A DNA stretch of 36,533 nt from an uncultured Clostridia bacterium. Lineage in GTDB: Bacteria; Bacillota_A; Clostridia; TANB77; CAG-508. The stretch lies in NCBI GenBank assembly GCA_944390995.1, contig CALXSA010000011.1, positions 1 to 36,533 on the forward strand. The letters run 5' to 3'. Below are positions 8,632-18,166 of the stretch, in pieces. The position numbers were made by a program, and so were the translations under genes. The notes under the pieces were generated by a model, which did not search any database, was not told the origin of the DNA, and was given only the letters and a program-made list of their open reading frames with translations. How positions within the stretch are numbered: the stretch's first letter is position 1; each line of letters starts with the position of its first letter.

Positions 8632-11600
8632 TTGAAAAGTTATAAAGTATTAAACACTAAAGGTGCAGTTTTAGATAAACAGCAACTAGAGGCATATTTA
8701 GAAAAGTTGGCTTCAGACCAGACTTTAAAAGAAAGGGCAGATAAAATAACATATCCAATTCCAAGGATGCTCGATAATTTCTGCGTTATAACAGATACTT
8801 ACAATCTCTTAAACGAACATATTAGACTAAAAATTCCGATACATCCAGCTGGAGAGTGGCTACTCGACAACTATTATGTAATAGATGAGACTGTAAAGAA
8901 CATAGAGAAAACTCTAACTCTCAAAAAATATAGGAATTTTTTGGGAATTGCAAATGGAACGAATTATGGTTTTGCTAGAATTTATGTTTTAGCAAATGAG
9001 ATTGTTTCATATACAGATAACAGAGTTGATGGAAATGTACTAACAGACCTACTTAGGAGCTATCAAGAAAAGAAGAAGCTTAACATGGAGGAAATCTGGA
9101 ATGTTGGCGTATTTTTGCAAATTTCTTTGATTGAAAATATTAGGCAGATATGCGAGCGCATAGTTTCTAGCCAACTTCAAAAGTACAGGGTGGAGAATAT
9201 TATCGAGAGACTTATTGAAAATAAGTCGAAAGAGGAGCTAAAGTTTGGCAAGTTAAATGAATATAAGGCGAAGGTAAAAGAGTATGGGGAGATGAAATAC
9301 CCATTTATTGAGTACATGTCGTTTAAGTTAAGGCAGTTTGGCAAAAAAGGCTATCCGTTTTTGAATGTGCTTGAGGAACAGGTTAATAAAATGGGAATTG
9401 AGATTTACGAGGTGGTAAAGAAGGAGCATTTTGACATAGCTGTAAAAAAGGTTTCCATAGGCAATGCAATTACCAGCATCAAGAATATTCAAAGAATTAA
9501 TTTTATCGACATTTTCGAGAAAATAAATCAAGTTGATGATGTGCTAAAGCAGGACCCGGCGAATGTTTACTCTAAAATGGACTATAAAACAAAGATTTAT
9601 TACAGGAATAAAATTCAAGAGATTTCAAAGAAAACAAAGATTTCTGAAATATATATTGCTAAAAAATGTTTGGAAATGGCAGGGGGAAAAGAGGGCAAAA
9701 GGGCTCATATTGGCTACTATTTAATAGATGAAGGAAGAAAGGAGCTCATGAGCACTCTACTTGGCAAGAATTTAAAGTACTGGTCAAATGAAAAGAAAAT
9801 GAGCACATATATTTTTGTAAAAATTGCAATTAGTTTGCTTGTTTCAATTCTTTTCGGGCTATATATGTATTCTGAAACAAGAAATGCACTAGTATCTACA
9901 ATTACAGCTATTTTGCTTTATTTACCAATAGAAATTATTTTTATACAAATATTGCAATACATTTTAAGCAAAGTAGTTAAGCCAAAACAAATTCCAAAGC
10001 TTGACTTACAGTCTGGCGTGCCCGAGGATGCGGCTACTTTCGTTGTTATTCCTACAATTATTTCTAAACCAGAAAAGCTAAAAGAAATGTTTAAAAAGTT
10101 AGAGGTGTATTACATTGCAAACAAGAGTGATAACCTATATTTTGCGCTTTTAGGAGATGTTACAAGCAGCAGCAAAGAGAAAGAGGAGTTTGATGAGCAG
10201 ATTTCTGAATTGGGAATTGAGCTTGCAAATGAGCTTAACAAAAAGTATCCTAGTCAAAATTTTCCGAGATTTCATTTCATATACAGGCAAAGAAAATGGA
10301 ATTCACAGGAGGAGTGCTATTTAGGTTGGGAGAGAAAAAGAGGGCTTCTTGAGCAATTTAACGAGTATGTTTTGAAGAATAAAAACAATGAGTTTAGGGT
10401 AAACACGATTGACCTAGAGAAACTTCCAAAAGTGCAGTATGTTATTACACTGGATGCAGATACAGAGCTAGTGCTTAATTCGGGTCTGGAACTAATTGGG
10501 GCCGCTGCACACATTTTGAACAAGCCTGAGGTAAAAGATGGGGCAGTTGTAAGTGGACACGGAATTATTCAACCGCGTGTGGGAATAAGCTTAGATGCGG
10601 CGAGCAGAACTTTGTTTACCAAGTTGTATTCTGGCTCAAGTGGTACAGATTCTTACACAAATGCGATTTCAGATGTATACCAAGATAATTTTGAGGAAGG
10701 TATTTATACAGGAAAAGGTATTTATGACCTAAAGGTGTTTTCAGAGGTTTTGAGAAATGAAATACCTGAAAATACTGTGCTTAGCCATGATTTATTGGAG
10801 GGCTCATATTTAAGAGCAGGTCTTGCTTCAGACATCATGCTAATGGACGGCTATCCAGCAACATACCTTAGTTTTAAAACAAGACTTAGCAGATGGACAA
10901 GAGGAGACTGGCAAATTATAAGGTGGCTAAGGGGAAAGATTAAAGGAAAGGATGGAAAATACAAGCCTAATCCTTTGAACTTAATTTCGAAATATAAAAT
11001 ACTAAACAACCTAGTAAAAAGCGCTTTTACGCCTGTGGTTTTTGGGCTTATTATATTTCTAAGCATAGTGGACGTAGTATACAATATAAAAGTTTGGCCA
11101 TTTGTTACTATAGCTATATTGGCGCTTATAATTCCATCTGTTATGGAGATGGTAAATAGAATAATATACAAAAAAGATGGAGAAAAGGGGCAAAAGACTT
11201 TCTACAAAACGGTATCTGGAATAAAGGCAAGTTTTATAAGGGCAGTTTTGGAAATTGGAACTTTACCAGACAAGGCTTTTGCAATGCTAAGTAGCATTTG
11301 CAAAACGATTTATAGAATGTGCAAAAGCAAAAAGCATTTGCTTGAGTGGACAACAGCGGAGGAAGCTGAGCTAAATACAAAAACAGACATGTTTTCATAC
11401 TATAGAAGTATGTGGGCAAATGTACTTGCAGGAGCAGTTTTATTAATTTTACTTTACAGAAATATCTGGGGAGTAATACTTGGAATATTGTGGCTTATTA
11501 CGCCAGGAGTAATAAAATACGTTGGAAACAAAATAGAGGAAAAGCCGGCAATTCAGTATTTAAGCGAGGAAGAACAAAAGTACTTGAAAGGAATTGGAGA

Positions 11601-12102
11601 AAAAACTTGGGGGTTCTTTAAGACATATTTAACCGAAGATGCAAACTATTTGCCGCCAGACAATTACCAAGAAGATAGAAGAAACAAGGTTGTGTATAGA
11701 ACTTCGCCAACCAATATCGGGCTTGCGCTTTTAGCTGTGTCATCAAGCTACGACATGGGATATGAAAGCTTAGAAGATACTATTCAGTTATTATCAAAAA
11801 TGATTGATACAATTTCGCGTATGCAAAAATGGAATGGACATTTATATAATTGGTATGATATTCAAACCTTAGAGCCTTTAGTTCCTAAATATGTTTCAAC
11901 TGTTGACAGCGGTAATTTTGTAGGTTACTTATATACACTAAAACAGTTCTTAGAAGATATTAGGACAAAAGTGAAAGGCGATACAGAAATAGAAAACGAG
12001 CGGTATCATAGAGCTATTACCAAAAATAGACCTTATGCTCAGAACAATAGATACACTAATTACAGATACAGACTTTTCTCATTTATACAGCAAGGAGAAT
12101 AG
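8632..12102 (+). CDS. Cyclic beta-1,2-glucan synthase, N-terminal part (GT84), frame 1
   Basis: This is the first 1156 residues of an NdvB/ChvB/Cgs-like enzyme that builds beta-1,2-glucan chains from UDP-glucose at the membrane. After a soluble N-terminal domain (YPIPRMLDNFCVI) come two membrane helices (about 390-450) and a GT84 domain with DADTE (Asp608-Asp610) and RWTRGDWQ (754-761). Further helices follow near 790-840 and 925-963. The glucoamylase-like domain starts near 986 and breaks off. From about 11990 the frame loses similarity and ends at TAG after IQQGE; the continuation is one base over. The TTG at 8632 has AAGGAG (8617-8622) 9 bases upstream. An ATG at 8611 and a TTG at 8566 are alternatives. 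With the next entry it totals about 2770 residues, near the 2800 usual for the family. Confidence 0.85.
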   Translation: MKSYKVLNTKGAVLDKQQLEAYLEKLASDQTLKERADKITYPIPRMLDNFCVITDTYNLLNEHIRLKIPIHPAGEWLLDNYYVIDETVKNIEKTLTLKKYRNFLGIANGTNYGFARIYVLANEIVSYTDNRVDGNVLTDLLRSYQEKKKLNMEEIWNVGVFLQISLIENIRQICERIVSSQLQKYRVENIIERLIENKSKEELKFGKLNEYKAKVKEYGEMKYPFIEYMSFKLRQFGKKGYPFLNVLEEQVNKMGIEIYEVVKKEHFDIAVKKVSIGNAITSIKNIQRINFIDIFEKINQVDDVLKQDPANVYSKMDYKTKIYYRNKIQEISKKTKISEIYIAKKCLEMAGGKEGKRAHIGYYLIDEGRKELMSTLLGKNLKYWSNEKKMSTYIFVKIAISLLVSILFGLYMYSETRNALVSTITAILLYLPIEIIFIQILQYILSKVVKPKQIPKLDLQSGVPEDAATFVVIPTIISKPEKLKEMFKKLEVYYIANKSDNLYFALLGDVTSSSKEKEEFDEQISELGIELANELNKKYPSQNFPRFHFIYRQRKWNSQEECYLGWERKRGLLEQFNEYVLKNKNNEFRVNTIDLEKLPKVQYVITLDADTELVLNSGLELIGAAAHILNKPEVKDGAVVSGHGIIQPRVGISLDAASRTLFTKLYSGSSGTDSYTNAISDVYQDNFEEGIYTGKGIYDLKVFSEVLRNEIPENTVLSHDLLEGSYLRAGLASDIMLMDGYPATYLSFKTRLSRWTRGDWQIIRWLRGKIKGKDGKYKPNPLNLISKYKILNNLVKSAFTPVVFGLIIFLSIVDVVYNIKVWPFVTIAILALIIPSVMEMVNRIIYKKDGEKGQKTFYKTVSGIKASFIRAVLEIGTLPDKAFAMLSSICKTIYRMCKSKKHLLEWTTAEEAELNTKTDMFSYYRSMWANVLAGAVLLILLYRNIWGVILGILWLITPGVIKYVGNKIEEKPAIQYLSEEEQKYLKGIGEKTWGFFKTYLTEDANYLPPDNYQEDRRNKVVYRTSPTNIGLALLAVSSSYDMGYESLEDTIQLLSKMIDTISRMQKWNGHLYNWYDIQTLEPLVPKYVSTVDSGNFVGYLYTLKQFLEDIRTKVKGDTEIENERYHRAITKNRPYAQNNRYTNYRYRLFSFIQQGE

Positions 12103-15100
12103 AATTTTCTCGATAGGCTTTAATGTTGAAGACAATAATCTAACACCTTCATATTACGACCTACTTGCCTCAGAAGCAAGGCAGGCAAGTTTGGTGGCTA
12201 TAGCCAAAAAAGATGTTCCGGCAAAGCATTGGCATAATTTGAGCAGAACATTAACAATAGTGGACAAATACAAAGGTCTTATATCATGGTCTGGTACTGC
12301 GTTTGAATATTTAATGCCGAATATAAATATTCCGAAATATCCAGGTGGAATAATAAGCGAGTCTAGTTTGTTTGCAATAATGTCTCAAATAAAATATGCG
12401 GACAAGTTAAATATTCCGTGGGGAATTTCGGAAGCGGCGTTTAACCTAAGAGACCTTAACAACAATTACCAATACAAGGCGTTTGGAATTCCATGGCTCG
12501 GCTTAAAGAGAGGACTAGCGGACGAAATGGTGGTGTCTGCTTATGGAACATTTTTGGCAATAAACGATGCACCACGTGATACGATAGAAAATATAAAAAG
12601 ATTAGAAAAAGAAGGAATGTACGACCAATATGGGTTTTACGAATCTATAGACTACACTTTAAACAGACTGAGAAAAAACGAAAAAAGTGCAGTGGTAAAA
12701 ACATATATGGCACACCACCAAGGGCTAATTTTGCTTTCATTAAACAATTTATTTAACAACAATGTTTTACAAAAAAGATTTATGCAAAACCCAGAAATGC
12801 AGGCTGTGGAAATATTACTAGAAGAAAGGATGCCAGAGAATGTTATTATTACGAAAGAGCAGAAGGAAAAGGTAGAGAAAATAAAAAATGTAGATTACGA
12901 AACATATTCTTTAAGAGAGTTTAACAAACCATACGACAAAATAAACAGCATAAACATTATCGCAAATGAAGATTATTCTGTGGTGGTTGACCAAAGAGGA
13001 AATGGATACAGCAAGTATAAAAATATTGTAATAAACAGATTTAAGAAAACAGATGACGTGCAGCAGGGAATATTCTTTTTCTTTAAAAACATAAAAACAA
13101 AAAGAATTTGGACATCTGGACAGATGAATTATCTAGCTCCAGCGGATAAATACGGAGTGTACTTTACACCAGACATGAGCAAATTTGTAAGACAAGATGG
13201 AGGAATTGAGACTACCACAAAAATTTTCGTTACACCAGATAATCCTGTGGAAATAAGAAGGATGGAGCTCAAGAACTTAGGAAATTCAGAGGAGATAATA
13301 GAAGTAAATAGTTTCTTAGAGCCGATACTTTGCTCATTTAACCAAGACTACTCTCACAAGGCTTTCAATAATTTGTTCCTATCATCAGAATATTTAGAAG
13401 ACAGCGGCACAATTATTGTAAAAAGGAAAGCGAGAGAGGCTGGGCAAAATGATACTTATATGGGAGTGAACTTATATACAGAAAGCGAAACAATGGGAGA
13501 ATTAGAGTATGAGCTAGACAAAGAAAAATTTGTGGGAAGGCAAAATGTGGAATTGCCAATAGCTGTAGAAAATTCAATGCCACTTAGCAAAAAAGAGAAG
13601 CAATCTTTGGATACAGTAGTAGCAATGAGGCGAACCATTAAAATTATGCCTAGCCAGAAAGTAGTATTAGATTTAATAATTTCTGTTTCAGATAACCGAG
13701 AAGAAGCGATAAAGCTGGCTTGCGATAACATGAATAATGAAAAAATTGTTAGAAGCATGAATTTAGCAAAGGCAAAAGTGGAAGCAGAGGCAATGTATTT
13801 AGGCGTCAAAGCAAAGGAAATAGAGGAATACCAAAAGATGCTGGGCTATTTAATATTACACAACCCACTAAAACTCTTAATGTATAAAGGAAAAATACCG
13901 GAAGAAGCACCGCAGAGCGAACTTTGGAAATATGGAATTTCGGGCGATTTGCCAATACTTTTGGTGAAAATTAGAGATGAAAGCGATATAGGCGTTGTGA
14001 AAGACAGTTTAAAAGCCTACGAATATTTTAGAATAAAAAATATAAATATAGATTTGGTAATATTGAATGAGGAAAAGAAGACATACGAAAGTTATCTGTA
14101 TGACGAAATTCAAAATGCAATACTGGACAGAAATTTAGGATATATGCAAAATGTAAATGGTGGAATATTTGTATTAAGCAATTTGGAAAAAAGCTCAAAG
14201 AGAATAGTAGAATATAGGGCAAATCTGCTAATAAATGCTCACTTAGGAAGTATTGCTAGACAGTTAAAAGACTTTGAGGAAGAATATATCGAAAAAATCA
14301 AAGAAATAGGTGACGAAACACCAACTAAGCAATTGATTGAGGAGCAAACCGAAAGAAAGGAATTGGAACAGGAAAAATTAAAATACTATAACGAGTATGG
14401 CGGTTTTTCAGAAGATGGAGCAGAATATATAATAAGAACAAACAAAGAGGAAAGATTGCCTACGGTTTGGTCTAACATCATGGCAAATGAAAACTTCGGA
14501 ACAGTAGTTACAGAAGGAATGGGAGGATACACTTGGTATAAAAACAGCAGACTTAATAGGATAACCGCTTGGAATAACAATCAGGTAACAGATGTGCCAT
14601 CAGAGATAATATATTTGGAGAATATGGAGACAAAAAAGGCTTGGTCAGGGGCTATTAACCCTGCTCCGGATGATAGCGATTACTATGTGGTGTATGGTTT
14701 TGGATATAGTAGATACTTGCATACAAGTGACGGAATATCTCAAACAGTAGAGGTTTTTGTGCCAAAAGAGGATAGTGCAAAAGTACAAATATTGCATTTG
14801 GAAAATAAAATGGCAAAGAAGAAAAAAATAAAAATTGTATACTGCATGAAACCTGTACTTGACGAAGATGAAATAAAAACAGATGGATATATTGAGCTTA
14901 AATTTAACGAAAATATGAATTTGCTCACTATGCAAAATCAAACCCAAGAGACAGACAAAAGGACGATTGCATATATAACATGTAGCGAGAAAATTACGTC
15001 CTATTCAGGAAACAAGGACTTTTTCATAGGAAAAGGCACAATTAAAAGTCCTGAGGGAATTAAGAAGTTAGAATTGGACAGAGAAAATACATTGGGCAAA

Positions 15101-16936
15101 AATGAGATGGTAGCAATAGAAATGAAAATTGAGCTTGATTCTTTTGAGAGCAAAGATGTGGTAATTACTTTAGGTGCGGGAAAAGAACAGCTGGACGTTC
15201 AAGACACGGCATATAAGTACACAAATGTAAATAATGCAATAAACGAATATGAAAACACAAAAAGGTATTGGAGAGAATTGCTTGGAAAAATTAAAGTAAA
15301 TACACCTTTGGAATCAATGAATATCTTGCTTAATGGTTGGCTACTTTACCAAACACTGTGTTCAAGGATGTATGCAAGAAGCGGATATTATCAATCTGGC
15401 GGAGCATTTGGCTTTAGAGACCAGTTGCAAGATTGTATAGGACTTAAATATATTTCTGAGGAATTTTTGAGAAAGCAAATATTAAAGCATAGTCAGCATC
15501 AATTTATTGAGGGAGACGTTGAGCACTGGTGGCATGACGAAACAGGTAGAGGAATTCGAACAAGGTTTTCTGATGACTTGTTGTGGTTGCCATATATGGT
15601 AATGGAATATATTAGATACACTGGAAAATATGATATTTTGCAAGAAGAAACATGCTACGTAAAAGGAGCTTTGCTAGAGGAGAACGTTGACGAGCGCTAT
15701 GACTTGTACCCACCATCTGAGGAAAAAGAAAGTATATTAAAACATTGCATAAGAGCAATAGATAAATCTTTGAACTTTGGAGAAAATGGCTTACCGAAAA
15801 TAGGCTCAGGTGATTGGAATGACGGCTTTAGCACAGTAGGCAACAAAGGTAGAGGTGAAAGCGTATGGCTTGGCTTTTTCCAATATAAAGTTTTAAAAGG
15901 GTTTGTACAAGTCTTGGAAGAAGTTAAGAAGGAGTTAATAAAAGGAATTAATACTCCTGAGGGGCTGAAATTAATTAATGATAGTCAACAAGATGTACAC
16001 CAAAATGATTTGATAAAACAAGAGATGCAACTAGCAGAAGAAATAAGTGGTAACTCTAAAATTAGCGATAATGAGCAAAAATTAGTTAAAAAAATCAATG
16101 CAATAACTAGCAGAATAGAAAAATACAATGAAGTTACTGAAAAGTTAAAACGAGCATTAAACACAAATGGTTGGGATGGAAGATGGTATAGGAGAGCCTT
16201 CATGGACGATGGCAATGTACTCGGAAGCATACAAAATGAAGAATGCAAAATTGACAGCATCGCGCAAAGTTGGGCAACAATCTCTGGCGCAGGCGACAAT
16301 GACAAAAAGTATATATCAATGGAAAGCTTAGAGAAGCACTTAGTGTCTAAGGAAGCAGGAATAATAAAACTGCTAGACCCACCATTTGACAAAGGAAAAC
16401 TAGAGCCAGGCTATATAAAAGCATATATTCCAGGCACAAGAGAAAACGGTGGGCAATACACCCATGGAGCAATATGGACAATAATAGCAGAAGCATTGCT
16501 TGGGTTTGGAAATCAAGCAGTGGAATATTTCAGAATGATAAGCCCAATTGAACACTCCAGAACCAAAGAAGCAGCCAAAAAGTACAAGGTAGAGCCATAT
16601 GTAATGGCAGCCGATATATATGGAGGAGAGCTCGAAGGCAGAGGCGGATGGACTTGGTACACGGGCTCTAGCAGCTGGATGTATGAAGCTGGAATAAAAT
16701 ATATTTTGGGTCTAAATATTGAAGGAAACATTTTAAAAATAGAGCCATGCATACCGGATAGCTGGGACGAGTATAGCATAAGGTACAAATATGGAGACAG
16801 CGTATATAATATAAAAGTCATGAATAAGAAGAATACGGGAGTAAAGGAACTGTACTTGAATGGCGAGAAGATAGAAGGAAAGGGAATTACCTTGAAAGAC
16901 AACGGACAAGTAAACAATGTAGAGCTTATAATTTAG
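12035..16936 (+). CDS. Cyclic beta-1,2-glucan synthase, C-terminal part (glucoamylase-like and GH94), frame 2
   Basis: This frame continues the preceding gene. It is open back to 11993, and that upstream stretch (GIIELLPKIDLMLRTIDTLI) reads as natural protein, so the ATG at 12035 is probably not a real start. No ribosome site precedes it. The rest of the glucoamylase-like domain comes first (PSYYDLLASEARQASLVAIA, GISEAAFNLRD). Two beta-sandwich repeats follow (near 300 and 830), then a GH94 phosphorylase-like domain: FGFRDQLQDC, HDETGRGIRTRFSDDLLWLP, and GDWNDG (1259-1264) with the family's catalytic acid. It ends with GGWTWYTGSSSWMYEAG. In Cgs enzymes this region sets glucan chain length. 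The break falls inside a domain, so this is one gene with a frameshift rather than two genes. Confidence 0.85.
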   Translation: MLRTIDTLITDTDFSHLYSKENRIFSIGFNVEDNNLTPSYYDLLASEARQASLVAIAKKDVPAKHWHNLSRTLTIVDKYKGLISWSGTAFEYLMPNINIPKYPGGIISESSLFAIMSQIKYADKLNIPWGISEAAFNLRDLNNNYQYKAFGIPWLGLKRGLADEMVVSAYGTFLAINDAPRDTIENIKRLEKEGMYDQYGFYESIDYTLNRLRKNEKSAVVKTYMAHHQGLILLSLNNLFNNNVLQKRFMQNPEMQAVEILLEERMPENVIITKEQKEKVEKIKNVDYETYSLREFNKPYDKINSINIIANEDYSVVVDQRGNGYSKYKNIVINRFKKTDDVQQGIFFFFKNIKTKRIWTSGQMNYLAPADKYGVYFTPDMSKFVRQDGGIETTTKIFVTPDNPVEIRRMELKNLGNSEEIIEVNSFLEPILCSFNQDYSHKAFNNLFLSSEYLEDSGTIIVKRKAREAGQNDTYMGVNLYTESETMGELEYELDKEKFVGRQNVELPIAVENSMPLSKKEKQSLDTVVAMRRTIKIMPSQKVVLDLIISVSDNREEAIKLACDNMNNEKIVRSMNLAKAKVEAEAMYLGVKAKEIEEYQKMLGYLILHNPLKLLMYKGKIPEEAPQSELWKYGISGDLPILLVKIRDESDIGVVKDSLKAYEYFRIKNINIDLVILNEEKKTYESYLYDEIQNAILDRNLGYMQNVNGGIFVLSNLEKSSKRIVEYRANLLINAHLGSIARQLKDFEEEYIEKIKEIGDETPTKQLIEEQTERKELEQEKLKYYNEYGGFSEDGAEYIIRTNKEERLPTVWSNIMANENFGTVVTEGMGGYTWYKNSRLNRITAWNNNQVTDVPSEIIYLENMETKKAWSGAINPAPDDSDYYVVYGFGYSRYLHTSDGISQTVEVFVPKEDSAKVQILHLENKMAKKKKIKIVYCMKPVLDEDEIKTDGYIELKFNENMNLLTMQNQTQETDKRTIAYITCSEKITSYSGNKDFFIGKGTIKSPEGIKKLELDRENTLGKNEMVAIEMKIELDSFESKDVVITLGAGKEQLDVQDTAYKYTNVNNAINEYENTKRYWRELLGKIKVNTPLESMNILLNGWLLYQTLCSRMYARSGYYQSGGAFGFRDQLQDCIGLKYISEEFLRKQILKHSQHQFIEGDVEHWWHDETGRGIRTRFSDDLLWLPYMVMEYIRYTGKYDILQEETCYVKGALLEENVDERYDLYPPSEEKESILKHCIRAIDKSLNFGENGLPKIGSGDWNDGFSTVGNKGRGESVWLGFFQYKVLKGFVQVLEEVKKELIKGINTPEGLKLINDSQQDVHQNDLIKQEMQLAEEISGNSKISDNEQKLVKKINAITSRIEKYNEVTEKLKRALNTNGWDGRWYRRAFMDDGNVLGSIQNEECKIDSIAQSWATISGAGDNDKKYISMESLEKHLVSKEAGIIKLLDPPFDKGKLEPGYIKAYIPGTRENGGQYTHGAIWTIIAEALLGFGNQAVEYFRMISPIEHSRTKEAAKKYKVEPYVMAADIYGGELEGRGGWTWYTGSSSWMYEAGIKYILGLNIEGNILKIEPCIPDSWDEYSIRYKYGDSVYNIKVMNKKNTGVKELYLNGEKIEGKGITLKDNGQVNNVELII

Positions 16937-16938
16937 AA

Positions 16939-17040
16939 ATTTCGTATTAGGGACAGGTCTCGCAGCGAAAAAAATTTCGTTTTAGGGACAGGTCTCGCGA
17001 CGAAAAAAAATTCGCCGTGAGACCTGTCCCCAATACGAAA
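16939..17040. repeat. Dispersed palindromic repeats, family A, nested double copy
   Basis: The outer arms are TTTCGTATTAGGGACAGGTC and GACCTGTCCCCAATACGAAA. A second left arm (TTTCGTTTTAGGGACAGGTC) is nested inside, giving three arms for one palindrome. It starts just after the glucan synthase stop codon and ends just before the next promoter. Partial duplication within the element indicates recent rearrangement. Confidence 0.8.
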
Positions 17041-17044
17041 TCCC

Positions 17045-17072
17045 TTGACAAAAACAAAAAATAATATATAAT
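17045..17072 (+). promoter_or_regulatory. Strong sigma-A-like promoter
   Basis: TTGACA (17045-17050) and TATAAT (17067-17072) are both consensus, separated by 16 bases. It would drive the anchored protein at 17132 and perhaps the walRK genes beyond it. Confidence 0.8.
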
Positions 17073-17131
17073 ATGAGCAAAACAAGAACTAAAAGATAAA
17101 TTAACGAGACGGGGGAAGGGAATGTTGTAAT

Positions 17132-18085
17132 ATGAGAGATGAAGCACAAGAATTTAGAAGAAGAATGGCTAATAGTGGAAGGCAAGTGCCACCACAGAGA
17201 AATCAGGCAAACAGAGGAATGCCTGGAAGGAGTGATTATGCCAGAAATGATGCTAATTACAGGCAAGGATATAGAGAGGGCAGAAGAATAAATAGTAGGC
17301 GAGCACCAGAAAGAAGATATGTGGTAAAAAAAGGTACTGCATATAGAGCAAGAGAAAAGGCAAAAAAGCAAGCTTTAAAAATGAAATTAAAAATCGGAGC
17401 AATGATGCTGGCTGCTGGTATTGGAATTGGTGGTTTTACATATGCTAGTTTGCAAGACAAGGCACCAGAGACCACAGTAACTCAACTACAAAGTATGGGT
17501 TATGATTCACAATCTCTTGCAATGACTCAAGCGACTGTTGAAAAAATGGAAAAATACGACGATTTCTTTGAAAGATTTAGCAATGCAGATAAAGGACAGT
17601 TAAATATAACGGATAATGAAATTATTGAGAAACTACACGAGATAGAAGAATTAAATTCAACTGTAATTAAAGAGAAAATATCAAGACTAGAAAGAACAAG
17701 TAGTAAGAATGTAGAGATTAACTATGGTACAGATGGTACTATAGGAGAGTATGCCTCAATAATCATAGATAAAGACGGACAAGAAATTAAATACAACAAT
17801 AACAATGGCATTATCTTTGGACTTGGTAAGGAAAATAATATTCCTGATGAAATGGTCGATTTAATATTTCAACTAGATAAATATGCCGAGTTAGAAGAAG
17901 AATTAAGAACAGATAGTATATCAAAATACAATGCTATAGCAGAAATGAAAAAACTATATGGCAACATATCAAGTCTTGCCACAAAAACATTACTAAGAGA
18001 CGAAAAGGGCAATATTAGCCTAATGGATTATATAGCAAAAGATAACACTTTACAAAACAATAGGGAAGAAGAAAAAGAAATGTAA
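17132..18085 (+). CDS. Unknown single-pass membrane protein with basic N-terminal region
   Basis: The product has 317 residues. Residues 1-86 are rich in Arg, Asn and Gln and would be cytoplasmic. One membrane segment spans about 87-106 (IGAMMLAAGIGIGGFTYASL). The remaining 210 residues would face outward and are acidic and helical, with many Glu/Lys pairs. GGGGGAAGGG precedes the ATG by 11 bases, a rather long spacing. I recognise no domain. It has a consensus promoter of its own, and the WalR-type regulator starts 81 bases downstream on the same strand, so a link to envelope control is possible but only inferred from position. Confidence 0.75.
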   Translation: MRDEAQEFRRRMANSGRQVPPQRNQANRGMPGRSDYARNDANYRQGYREGRRINSRRAPERRYVVKKGTAYRAREKAKKQALKMKLKIGAMMLAAGIGIGGFTYASLQDKAPETTVTQLQSMGYDSQSLAMTQATVEKMEKYDDFFERFSNADKGQLNITDNEIIEKLHEIEELNSTVIKEKISRLERTSSKNVEINYGTDGTIGEYASIIIDKDGQEIKYNNNNGIIFGLGKENNIPDEMVDLIFQLDKYAELEEELRTDSISKYNAIAEMKKLYGNISSLATKTLLRDEKGNISLMDYIAKDNTLQNNREEEKEM

Positions 18086-18093
18086 AAAAATGT

Positions 18094-18131
18094 TTATATC
18101 ACTTGTAAATTTAACTTTTTTGTGATATAAG
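18094..18131 (+). promoter_or_regulatory. Candidate promoter with dyad repeat upstream of walR
   Basis: TTGTAA (18103-18108) and TATAAG (18126-18131) are 17 bases apart. The inverted repeat TTATATCAC (18094-18102) and GTGATATAA (18122-18130) flanks the spacer and overlaps the -10, a layout suited to a repressor site. It could equally be a weak terminator-like hairpin for the upstream gene. Confidence 0.45.
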
Positions 18132-18166
18132 TATAAGCAAAAGGAAATAGGAAAGGTGAATTTTTT

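Noticed and set aside
18081..18109. WalR-binding site (two TGTWAH hexamers) upstream of walR
   Set aside because: TGTAAA words occur at 18081 and 18104 but the spacing does not fit the usual five-base gap between hexamers, and the TGTTTA between them is a poor match.
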